A stretch of DNA of 64,000 bases from NCBI RefSeq assembly GCF_964204865.1, contig NC_135250.1, forward strand, positions 8,122,001-8,186,000, written 5' to 3'. Positions 13,086 to 25,700 of the stretch are shown one piece after another (position 1 is the stretch's first letter; each line of letters begins with the position of its first letter). The stretch is from Styela clava. Taxonomy: Eukaryota; Chordata; Ascidiacea; Stolidobranchia; Styelidae. A program made the translations under genes and the position numbers. Below the pieces are notes generated by a model, which worked only from the letters and a program-made list of their open reading frames with translations, ran no database searches and was not told where the DNA came from.

Positions 13086-13300
13086 GGTACTCTCGTAGTG
13101 TGTGTACGTGGTTAGGGTTGGGCCATAATTTCATTCCGATTTTCCTTATTTTAGTTCTATTACGAGTTCGGGACTGTCTGTGTTAGCCAAGTGAATATAC
13201 CCCCTGTCCATAGTTTTCAGTCTTTTTACACAACTTGATTTAAAGTAGTCAAACAAAATTAGTTACTTCCATACTGGTACACAGACTTCTGTAGCGCCTT
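13086..13300 (+). repeat. ~220-bp MITE-like repeat, copy 1
   Basis: The block begins ggtactctcgtagtgtgtgt and ends near ggtacacagacttctgtagc. It matches 26492-26710 over its full length and the reverse complement of 36307-36517. Shared internal strings include gggactgtctgtgttagcc and aacaaaattagttac. The two ends are imperfect inverted repeats of each other, as in a MITE. Confidence 0.7.
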
Positions 13301-13709
13301 AAACATTTTATTACATTAACATGTGGTACACTCCAGCGAATTTTGTCAAAAACAACACGGCCGTGTTTTTACCGAGTTTCTCATTTACAATCATGTCGTA
13401 GACATGCTTTTAATTTACTGAGGTAAATTGAGAGAAATATGTGCGAAAATCTTATCGGGCTGTTAAGATCTTGTGGCATTAATAAAAAGGGATAACAATT
13501 ATTAATTTTGAATTATCTGGTAGAGATTCCCCGACTGTTCGATGGAATAGGAACAAAACTGTTTTGTTGGAAATTTCATCCTAACTATCTTATTCTTGTT
13601 TTTATTTCTAGACCAAAGTGACCACTTTCGTTGAGATATCCGTATCTAATATTTTTTTTGAGGAAATAGTTTTCAATTCCATAGTTTAATTATAAAATAA
13701 CCCAATAAT

Positions 13710-16700
13710 ATGGGAAAGAAAAAGGGCAAAAAGAAGCAAGAGGAGAAGGAACCTCCAGATCCAAGAATGTTCGTCATGAAAGAAATAATATTAAACAAAG
13801 AAGATTTGAGAAAAACAGAGGAAAAGACACTCAAGAAAGCTCTTCTTCCACTCAAAAGTGAGAGCATAATATTTTTATATAAAAGACAGGAAATAGTTGT
13901 GTCTACACAGCAGAGAAACTCGACACATAGATTTCGTTGCTAATTGAGTAGTTATTCACTTTTAACGCATGTAGATCTATATTTTCTAAGGTGGTATAAT
14001 ATAGAGGTGAAGTGTTCCTTAATTACTTATCGATTTTAATCAGTAAGTATGTTGATAGGTATTTGGCTGTCTGTATGTATGTCTGTCTGTTAGATGCACG
14101 CGATATCTCACGAAAGCGAAATTGAATCTGCTCCAGATTTTGCACGTGCATTCATCATATCTCGGACCAGAAGGCTATTGATTTTGGGCGAATTATGTCG
14201 TATGATCAGCGAGTTATTAATTAATTAGTGATGGGACAAAAGGTGTCACTATGGAGTAAGAGCGCAGTTTTGGGGGATCACCTAACTTTCGATCGATAAG
14301 TCTTCGGTCTCTGACCGATATTCTCGTTTGTTATTTGTTGCTAATAATATAAATATAGAGCTCAAATTTTATAGCTGTTACGTAGAAAATGAATAGTAGG
14401 TTTCAAACAAAATCAAACTTAAATTGCTTCCAAATTATTGTGTCTCAAAAATATTGAAATATTTCAGGAGTGAACAGCAATCCTTTGATCTACGAATGGG
14501 TACCAATTTCAAAAAATATTTTTCCCGATTCGAAGAGTGTCGATTATGGATTCGAAGGAGTTGTTGATATTCCTAATCAAGTTTATTATAAAGAAGAAAT
14601 GGATGATGAAGATTTTAATTTGAACGAGCAAACAATATCTGGTATGTAGCATGATTCTGAATAGAAAATAGAAAAATGACAAAACCGTGCGGAAAAATTT
14701 TGCTTCGTATTCTATGTAGTTTTGTTATTATCTTCTTGGTCTTGATTACAACTGTAATACTTATGTATGCTAGAGATGTACCGATGTATCGGTATCGGGT
14801 ATCGGTATCGGCAATATCGGCCATTTTTTCGGTATCGGCCATGTATCGGTATCGGTTAGATTAAGGCCGATATTTCCGATATATTTACCTTTTTGATATG
14901 GTCCAGAATGTTTTAAAAGATAAGTTGGAATACTACTTTTTGATTTATTTTTTGTCTGGAGAGATCGTGAGCTATGAGCCATACATGTCCCTACCCCCGC
15001 GAGAGAATATGATTCACGTATTTTTAGCTATTTTCGCTGTCAAATTTTTATATTGACATTTTTAATATTACATAGTAATTATGAAGAAATATATCAACAC
15101 GGCACATAACAAAAAGCAATTAGGAGCCCAGTTTTAAATCATACAGTGGAATTGGGGTCCTTATTAACGGCACATGGACTTTTGGCACGGGTATAAATTC
15201 TGACTATTTGTCGTCAAGTACGAGTGTCATTTAGTCCGACGACATCGATAAACTAAATTCCGACACAATTATCCCTCTACGCAGATATTAATTTTTGTTT
15301 AACAACACAATTTCTTTATAGATATATTGACATGACCGCCTAGCCCTAGAGGGCCTAGAGTCCTAGACTGTCTCAAATATATGATAGCAATTGTATAATA
15401 ATATAAAATAGTAAAGTAAAAAAACATCCTCGACGGTTATAGGTAGGCCTTCTTTTGGTCGGTGCTGATTGATATTCTTTCATGTTGGCTTTGACTTATT
15501 GCGTCGACGATTACGATTAGCCACGAAATAAAATATTTGAAAAATGCTTTTAATTTGAACGTAGGACGGCGGCTCTAGAATGTGTGGGTGATATTCGATA
15601 TTCTTTTAAACACGAATAACGATATTCGAAGGTCGCGATATTAACATTAAATTCAAATTGGACATCCCGGCTTATGGGTTTTCTAATTGAACACCGAGAT
15701 TACTAGCGTTACTGTACAGTGTATCTTAATCAGTTGAAGCTAACACCAAACATTAATTTCATATTATGTGATATATCATTTTTCGATCTGAAATAATGTG
15801 TACTATGAACAACGCTCAAAGACCATTGTTTTAACCCGTCTGCCCTACAAAGCACACCTAATTAAGTAATATTTACATAGTATCGGTATCGGAATATCGG
15901 TAATATCGGCCTTTTTGTAGTATCGGCGTATCGGTATCGGTATCGGCTTTTTTAGCTGGTATCGGATCGGTATCGGTATCGGCGACAAAAGTGGTATCGG
16001 TACATCTCTAATGCATGCACACAATATTACACTAACTAAACCCTACAAAAGCGCAAGTGGGACTTGCACATAACACTGAATAAAAATCCGTAAAAGATTG
16101 ATCGAATAAAGTGGTTTTAGTGCATAGGTAAAGGAAGGTCCAAAATAGACGAAGTGAATAATTTAACGAAAAGGGTGGGAATCATAGAACTACTGCAATA
16201 CGGATTGCCAAACTTTGTGCATTTAAAATCACATTTTTTAAATTTCGAATCACTGTGCATCGTTGTGTGTGTTAACTTTATTATATATTCAGAAATATTT
16301 GAAAACGGCGTTGGTCTAACTACTTCACTCTCCTTTATGAAAACTAATGAAATTGACGACCGGGATCTTGACGACCTAAATAACGTTGAATCTCATGATG
16401 CACTAGATTTCTTGAAGGTGAGCCGATGTAGGCCTACTTATGAACTCTTACCATATTTTTTCTCTCTAGTAAAATCTTAACTCGTAATAATTTTTTCAGA
16501 CGAGAGTTGGTAAAGATAATATGAAAAATATAGTTGAAACAGTAAAATCACCACTTTTGGATTTGCCAAGACGAGACGATGATGATGATGATGGTGCTGG
16601 TAACTATGGCGACGAGGAAAGTGACCATTTAGAGAAAACAAAACAGACTGGTTTGTGTGCTTACTCTTTTTTCTTACATAGAAGTTAAAAGAAAGGGTAT

Positions 16701-19700
16701 AGGTAGATGGCTTGTCAACTTGTATTTTCATTATATATACAGTAAGACAGGGGTCGGCAAACTACACCATGCGGGCAATATTCGTCTCGCGAAATGGATT
16801 ATTACAATTTACCAATATTGAATAGTTAAATTTAATTTTAGGTCACAATGATAAAATAACATTCATGCTTGACATTTCTGTATGATTCTCTTTTACAATG
16901 TATGTTTGGAAACTGTTTATGTCACATATTATTGCCAATAAATCATGCAAATCGATCAATTTTTGAACGGTATGCTGAATTGCTCTTTTTTCATTCGGTT
17001 TGTCTTAAGTTTATTGGCCGTTTCGAATAAAGTAAAATCAACTTAGTTAGAGCTATGCTAATGTGGTTTTTCATATTGAGTCGAAGTTCCATTTACAAGA
17101 ACGACTTTGAAACAATCGTTCAGTGGTCGTTTTTCAGGGCAATTTAGGTCCACGGAGTTCTGCAGCAGGCTGCGGTAGGTATTCCATTTTTATTTTAAAA
17201 TAATGCATACATCGTTTTGTAGCATGAATTACAGATTTGATTTTATGAATTTGATAATTCTTTCGATGCCCGCCGTCTTTGCAATTACTCTTTTCCTTCT
17301 GGGATCACTAGTCCTAATTGGTATCGGTTTACTATAATGAAAAAGGAGTTTGAAAAACCAAAGAATCAACCGAACAACTCCCCTTTTGTTTACAGACAAT
17401 AATGGAATTGACAGCCATGATATGCGGAGGAAACTTCATAATATTTTGCAATTTTTGGTAAGTTGATATATATATATATATATATTGCCATTTTTCTATT
17501 TTTGAATTATTCTTTTTTTTAAATTGAGATATTCAGTTTAGAGTTGGTAAAAAAGGCGACGATGAAAAAAATTCCTACAGATCGGAAGCAGGACAGAATG
17601 AAGCGGGTTCGTGGTTTTATGCTTATGTTATAGTTATAGAACAATATTTTTTCATTGAAAATGATAATTTGAACTATAACGGTTTCACAGCATTACGTCA
17701 GAGTAGTCTGTTAGTAAATGCCTAGACTCGACAGAGGAGAATCTTCTATATACCCCGAAGTGTCTTGCATTTCAGCTTACCGAGCTTTTATACCAGTTGT
17801 CTAACTCTTACGTGTGTGTTCATGTATTCCCTTTACTGCCTAAAACACTGTTTACTTCATTAGTCATCCGACGCCCATCACATCTCCCCTTTTTAAAAAA
17901 TCAGCAAATTATTCTGAAACAATTGAATCCTGCTCCTGTGAAACAAGTATCTCTATATCCTAAACTTTTTGGACCGTATCCTTCTTCTCGTTCTCTCTCC
18001 AATGCAAGCTTTAAAAACACACCTCCATAGATCAGCGTTGGCGCCACGTAAAAATCATATGATATGAGACTGCAATTTGGCACCCTGTGACGATGAATGC
18101 ATTCTACTTTCTCGCTGGCTATCCTATACATATGCATTATGTGCATGGAATTTGGCATATGTCCTACTTTCACTTTTGATATATGTAACGCCTGCGGTTT
18201 TTACGCCATTTGATATTCGGAAGAAGCAAAAAAAATGACGCCAGTCGGACATTTTCTCACTCTTTTTATAGATACTGATGACACAGATACAATTGACAAT
18301 CACGACGGACGTATTAAAGTTAAATCTCACAATATGAAGCATTTTTTGAAAGTAAGTTATTGAATATATGGTAATTCTTTATCGTTCATTTCGCCTCGTT
18401 TTTATTGAATAAGCATTCGTAAGAATTTATTTAGATGAAAAAACGAAACAATATGGCGAAGTCACCTTTGAATTTACCAAAAAGTGAGGATGATGATACT
18501 AGTAGTATTGAATGTAATGACGATGAAAGTTTCAACAAACCGAAAGAAGATCAAAAAGAAATGGGTATGAGTTTTTACTGCATTCGTCGTACTGCCAAAA
18601 TTTTCTAAAAATGCCACACTTTGAATTGTGCCATCTACTTTATAATCAAACTTATGCGATATACACATGAATAGAATTTAGTAAAGTCAAACGAATTATC
18701 TTTATAACATTTCAAACAACATACTTTTTCGTGGCTCGAACCCGAGCTGACTGAGTTTTTTTTTATGTCAGTTGTCCCTGAATTTCCGAAACTCGAATTC
18801 ACTGAATTTGAGCTGAAGGGGTGTAATGAATATTCACACCTAATAGATCAGGTATAAAACATTTTGGCATTGTTCAAAATAACTGTGGAGAATGGTGGTG
18901 GACTTAAATGTACTTCGGGAAATAAAAGTAATTTTATACACAACACGCTTTGCGGTCCTCTTGCTTGAGATATCACAACCAACATATTTTTATTCATATG
19001 GCCTGCTTTTTTTGATTTGCAGAAAACCCGAACGATGGTCCGACTACCTCTTCAGCATTTATAGATACGAATGAAATTTATAGCGAAAAACGCAGTAAAA
19101 AGTCACATAATATGAAGCATTTTTTAAAGGTAAGTTAAGAAATATATGAATTTTGTTTCATTACTAAATTATCCCTAACATATTCATAAAAAAATTTAAG
19201 ATGAAAAAGAGAAACGAAGGAGATAACTTACCTACTTCAGATTTGCCAAAATGTGTCGATGATAATGATGTGAATTATAGTAATGATAGATATGATGGTG
19301 GAGAAGATGACAGAGCAGGTAACTGTTTCTCTTTTTTACTGCTTTAGTTGTACGGCAAAAAATCCCTGAAGCAATTCATTGATCTGTTATAATTCTAAGT
19401 GGATTCACTTCTTCAAGTTTTAACCAAAAATTTTTTCACATGCTAATCATATGATTCCATGTGTAACATATAATTACATTAAATATCGCACAATGACACA
19501 TAAATTCACAATTAAGAAATCACATGTTATACACAATGTGTGCTTTGAATTTGCCATTTCACATATTTAAAATTGTTTTTCATACGGCCTTCACTTTATT
19601 TGATTTGTAGGAGAACTGACCGATGACGCTCGTACAACTACCTCTTCAGCGTTTGTAGATTCGAATGAAATTGGTAGCGAAAAGCGCAGTAAAAAGTCAC

Positions 19701-22700
19701 ATAATATGAAGCATTTTTTAAAGGTAAGTTAAGAAATATATGAATTTTGTTTCATTACTAAATTATCCCCAACATATTCATAAAAAAATTTAAGATGAAA
19801 AAGAGGAACGAGAGAGATAACTTACCTACTTCAGATTTGCCAAAAAGTGTCGACGATAATGATGTGGATTATAGTAATGATAGATATGATGGTGGAGAAG
19901 ATGACAGAGCAGGTAACTGTTTCTCTTTTTTACTGCTGTAGTTGTACGGCAAAAAATCCCTGAAGCAATTCATTGATCTGTCATAATTCTAAGTGGATTC
20001 TCTTCTTTAAGTTTTCACCAAAATGTTTTTCACATGCTATTTATATGATTCCATGTGTAACATATAATTACATTGAATATCACACAATGGCACATAAATT
20101 CACATTTAGTAAATCACATGTTACACGCAATGTGTGCTTTGAATTTGACATTTCACACATTTAAAATTGTTTTTCATATGGCCTTCACTTTATTTGATTT
20201 GCAGGAGAACTGACCGATGACGCTGGTACAACTACCTCTTCAGCGTTTGTAGATTCGAATGAAATTGGCGAAAAGCGCAGTAAAAAGTCACATAATATGA
20301 AGCATTTTTTAAAGGTAAGTTAAGAAATATATGAATTTTGTTTCATTACTAAATCATCCCTAACATATTCATGAAAAAATTTAAGATGAAAAAGAGGAAC
20401 GAAAGAGATGACTCAAATACTTCAGATTTGCCAAAAAGTGTCGATGATAATGATGTGAAATATAGTAATAATGGATATGATGATAAAGAAGATGACGAAA
20501 TTCCCCCAAAACCGAATGGAATGTCAAAAAGAGCGGGTGTGTGTTTTTCTTCTTTACCGTTGTAGTTGTACGACAAAAAAATCCCTGGAGCAATTCACTG
20601 ATCTGTTATAATTCTAAGTGGACTCACTTTTCAAGTTCTAACCAAGTTTTTTTTTTCACATGATATTCACATGATTCCATGTGTAGCATATAATTGCGTT
20701 GAATATCGCACAACACTACATAAACTTCACATGTAACACACAATGTGTGCTACAACACTACATGAACTTCACATGTAACACACAATGTGTGCTTTAAATT
20801 TGCCATTTCACATATTTAAAATCGTTGTTTTTATGGACTTTATTTAATTTGCAGAAGAACCGAACGATGGCGCCGATCCATCTACCTCTTCAGCGTTTAT
20901 AAATACGAATGAAATTGATAGCGAAGGTAGCGACAAACGCAGTAAAAAGTCTCATAATATGAAGCATTTTCTGAAGGTAAAACTCAAGAATGGAATTTCT
21001 GTTTACTACTAAATTATACATCTTTCATTAAATATATAATAATGAAAAATGTTCAGATGAAAAAGAGGAACGAAACAGATAACTCATACATCTTGGATTC
21101 GCCAAAATATGTCGATGATAATGATGTGAATGGTATTAATAATAGATATGATAATAAAGAAGATGACCAAATTCCCCACAAACCGAAGGAAATGCTAAAA
21201 GGAGCGGGTGCGTGTTTCTCTTCTTTACTGTAGTAGTAGTGGTAGTAGTACGACAAAAAAATCCCCGAAGCAATTCACTTATCTGTTATAATTCTAAGTC
21301 GGTGGTCGGCAAACTTTATGTACTTGCGGGCCGAACATCCACTTTTCCGGTAGCGTGCGGGCCGCATTATATTTTGCCGATGAACAGTCGCCACATTTAC
21401 CTCCAAATTATGGCGCACTCGAACCTTCTATTGCTGTGCTAAAAGCCTGCCACAATGAGACGTGTAGATGGCCTTTTTATACTGTATATATATTATCAAA
21501 CAATACTTTGCTTTTATTTATATACTTTGATTTTATTCACCATGTGAAGGATGATGTTGTTTCTGTGTCCTGCTGGCCAAAGCTGTTGCCTCGCAGTACG
21601 TCGTCCATATGGCGATCTGACGAGCGAGTACGAAATTTATTTTTAGTGTACTTTAGACGAAGCTGCTCAATACATGTTCGAAGTGCAGATTACCCGTTTT
21701 GCACTGTCGCACAGATGAGCAGTGGCGCATCCAGGAGTTGAATTCCGTATTTGCAATGACACGTTTAACATTAAATTCCTTAATAATCGCGATGCTGACT
21801 TGGCCTATCAAGCTAACTGGTTTTGAAATGCGCAAGAAAAAACAATAGGTCGCGAGACGAGGCCGTTTATCTTTCAGTTTCGCAGCGCACATAAGGGTAC
21901 TACTCGGAAATGATGTTAAAATGTTCCCTCAAAATTTAGTAACAAACAATACCTTGTTCCCATTTTCAAAAGTCGCACGTTTTACAAGGAGACGCTTTTA
22001 CTACAAGATATATGTGCTACGATCTGTCCTATATTCTCTGCGTTTCCGGCAACATTGGACAATGATCGCAGACTCCTGCATGACGTAACAATTAAAATTT
22101 GATCAGCTGTTGGGGTGGGCAGATGAATCTCAGTTTGTACTGTCCGCTTTTGCTTTGAGTTGGGTAGTCTTTCCTTAGTCTAATTTAGTTATTATCAGTT
22201 AAGTTATGCTAAGACGGTGTTAAAAAGTATGAGTAAGGTATTAAACAGTAGTAAATCCTTACCATGTATAGCAATTTTAGTTGAGCGCTAGCTCATATAA
22301 CGTTGTTAAATAGGTACGGTGCGGTAACTCCAAGGAAGGCTAGACCTAGAAAGAAATGCCACAAACAACGATACGGTGCTTTCATGCTTGTATGGGAGGT
22401 TCATGAATAAATAAATGACGATTCTTGAATATTCAGCCGACTTATACTACTATATAGGCTACGCTACAGCATATTTGATTCAGAAAATAATGACCGATTT
22501 TTGATGCACATTTGTAAGGAAGAGGGGGAAATAACCAATTTTACGGATGTCAGTTGCTCCAAACTCATAAAATCGACAAGAATGTGGGCAGCAATGATAA
22601 GTCATGCAGGAGTTGAAAGAAATGAAGCGATTGAGAGGTGAGAAATCATGTATCAAGTTGTAGGCTGACAGTTGATGTTCTAAAAAATACAGGGCATTCC

Positions 22701-25700
22701 AGACTGTGTGATTTATCTAGATAAGTGTAGATATAGTCTAGTATGCAAACACTGCAGCACTGTAGTACATCAGATAAAATGCATTTTGTATAAGAAGTAT
22801 TAGTCAGTACTTAATGGAATTTTTATTTGTCGAAAAACACTCATGTTGTTTCGTATATGATTTTATTCCTCATTTTAGATACTGAATTCATCCCTGTTGC
22901 CTGGAACCAAATCCCATTATTCACCCACCTATTGGCCATGGATGGGTTTTTGATGATCGTGTTTTGCGGGTTATATTGTTGGATCCACTTCCAGCTCTCA
23001 TATCAGTTCTTGAGTTGGCAAACTGCAAGTGTAAGAAAAATAGGTGTCAAATAATTTCTGCGTGTGTGCCAAAAACATCCTAAATTGCACAGAATTTTTT
23101 TTGTCGACTGCAAAAACCACAGTACACTTATAGAGGAAAAGTCGATTTTTGAGAATTCATAGGAAAGTGAAATAGATATTGGAGTTAATTTATTGAATAT
23201 TATTTTTTTTCAGACATCTGTTATTGTCGGAAGTCCTGTTTCTAAAATAATATTGCCTTTGATTCAAATACACAACCACATAAACTGAAAAAAGACTAAT
23301 TGTAATATTTCTGTTCACTGTGTTATGAACATACTGTATTCAAATTAGTTTTATTGACGTTTTCGGTAAATTTCTCACTGAGAAATAACCGATTAATTTG
23401 TGTTTTTGTGCTCACTACGTTAATCTGTGACTTTATTGTCTAAAAATAAATGCGTTTGATGGCTCCTATTAAATAAATTCAACTTCTTATGCTGTTCTTT
23501 GTTGTAAACTGCTTGTCTGGGGAAGTCTGATTTTGGTCAGACGAAACGTTACAGAAATACATTTGTGTTAGTGTGCAGCAGGGCTTTTGAATTGCATAGT
23601 TCTTATGTTGTGTTGTTGTGAACCTATGGTTATTGATTTTCCGGGGAATCCCCAATTTTGCATCAAGATTTTAACCGATTTACTTGTGTTTTTATGCTCA
23701 CGGTGTTAATTTGTGACTTCAACGCATAAAATTGATGCGTTTGATGGCTTCTATAAAATGAAAGCAATTTTTCATGCTGTATCGTTGTACACCTATGATT
23801 ATTGATTTTCGTGGAATCCCCTAATATTCAATTTTTGCATCGGGATTCTTGAAGCATGTTTTACAGAAAATGTGCAGCTTTCGATAGTGAACAAGCTATG
23901 ATGCGTTCAGTATGTTCATTTTCATACAAAACTAAAGAATTTATATATATAAATTATAGTCCCCACTCCCAGATGTGCACTACGAAACTCACTTTCCAGG
24001 CGTTTTTCAGGGCCTCGTCTCACGGACTACAAGATTTTTTCTTTTAAGCATTTTGGAATGGTCGACCCTCGTCGCAAACTTCCCTCCATTTTCCAGACAT
24101 TTCTAAATTTTGAAAATCATAAATAAACTTAACTTACAATTACAACCATCGATGGGACGTTCATCAAGTACACGATTTACAACTAACGCTACTTGCTACA
24201 AAACAAGCACATGTACAGCAGAACTCGTTACCACATAAAGGATAGGATAGGATTTACATATTTATCCCGGGGGAGAGGAAAGCCGATAAGACGGCTTATC
24301 CATATGGCGAACCACGGCCTCTCGTCCGGTTACCATTCCAAGTCGGGTATGGGATTAGATTTACTGTATTGTTTGTTTTCGGAAGCATGGACTTGGTGGT
24401 GGAGGAAGCCGTAACCGACCAGCGGTTACGTGAACCACCCAACGACGGCGAGGAGTCCAGCAATCCTTTCGCACATAACCATCTCTGCATGGGATTCGAA
24501 CCTGCGAACCCACGTAGAGTAGTTGGAGGTGCGGTGGCGAGCGTATTCCTAACGCTTAGCCCGTTGAGCCACATCGCCGCGCCATGTGGAGACGATACAT
24601 ATAGGATAAGTTTTTGTTTTATGCATTGAAGTCGTTCGGGGGCTGCAAAAAATTAGTTTGCGGGCGCAGTTTGCCGACCCTTGTTCTAAGTAGACTCACT
24701 TCTTTAAGTTTTAACCAAAAAAATTTTCACATGCTATTCCAATGATTCCATGTGTAACATATATTTACATTAAATATCACACAATGACACATAAATTAAC
24801 ATTTAATAAATCACATGTTATACGCAATGTGTGCTTTGACTTTGCCATTTCACACATTTAAAATTGTTGTTTACATGGACTTTAATTGATTTGCAGAAGA
24901 ACCGAACGATGACGCCGATCAGTCTACCTCTTCAGCGTTTATAAATACGAATGAAATTGATAGCGAAGGTAGCGACAAACGCATTAAAAAATCTCATAAT
25001 ATGAAGCATTTTTTGAAGGTAAAACTCAAGAATGGAATTTTTGCTCACTACTAAATTATACATCTTTCATTAAATATATGTTCATAAAAAATTTTAAGAT
25101 GAAAAAGTGGAACGAAAGAGATGATTCACCTATCTTGGATTTGCCGCCAAAAAATCTCGATGATGGTGATGTAAATGATGAACCGAAAGTTGGTGCCGAT
25201 CCAACTACCTCTTCAGCATTTATGGATACGAATAAAATTGATAGCAGCGGTATCGACAAGCGCAGTAAAAAGTCTCATAATATGAAGCATTTTTTGAAGG
25301 TTAAACTCAAAATGGAGTTTTTGTTCACTATTAAATTATTCTATTTTTATTGAATATATATTTATAAAACTTTTCAAGATGGAAAAGAGGAGCAAAAGGG
25401 CTGATTCAGAGGAAACAAAGAATGGCACCAGTTCTGCATTTCCCGACTCGATTATGACTACCAATGAAATTGATAGTGATGGCATTGACAAGCGAAAAAA
25501 AGTCAAATCTCATAATATGAAGCATTTTTTGAAAGTGCGTTGAGAAATATAGAGAAAAGTTTTTATCGCTTACATACATATCCTTGTCGGTATTAAATTT
25601 ATACTCGAAATTCTTGTTTAGATGAAAAATAGAAATAAAATGGTCAAACCACCAAATATTTATGATGAAGACGACGATAGTTTACACAAACCGAAATCAA

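Larger units (their letters stand above)
21300..24683. mobile_element. 3.4-kb hAT-type insertion in a gene A repeat-unit intron
   Basis: The left end reads cggtggtcggcaaact and the right end, reversed, caagggtcggcaaact (13 of 16 match). A perfect 8-bp target duplication, ttctaagt, lies at 21292-21299 and 24684-24691. The intron sequence before and after the element continues the pattern seen in neighbouring units, which confirms the insertion. No intact transposase is visible. The interior holds a decayed Cys-rich ORF (22.5-23.3 kb), internal repeats near 23.39-23.85 kb and a SINE copy near the right end. Confidence 0.9.

Noticed and set aside
24492-24587. A functional tRNA gene on the minus strand
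   Set aside because: The A and B boxes are good, but the sequence runs into a shared repeat body seen at two other places and no clean cloverleaf with an acceptor stem was found. It is the head of a SINE.
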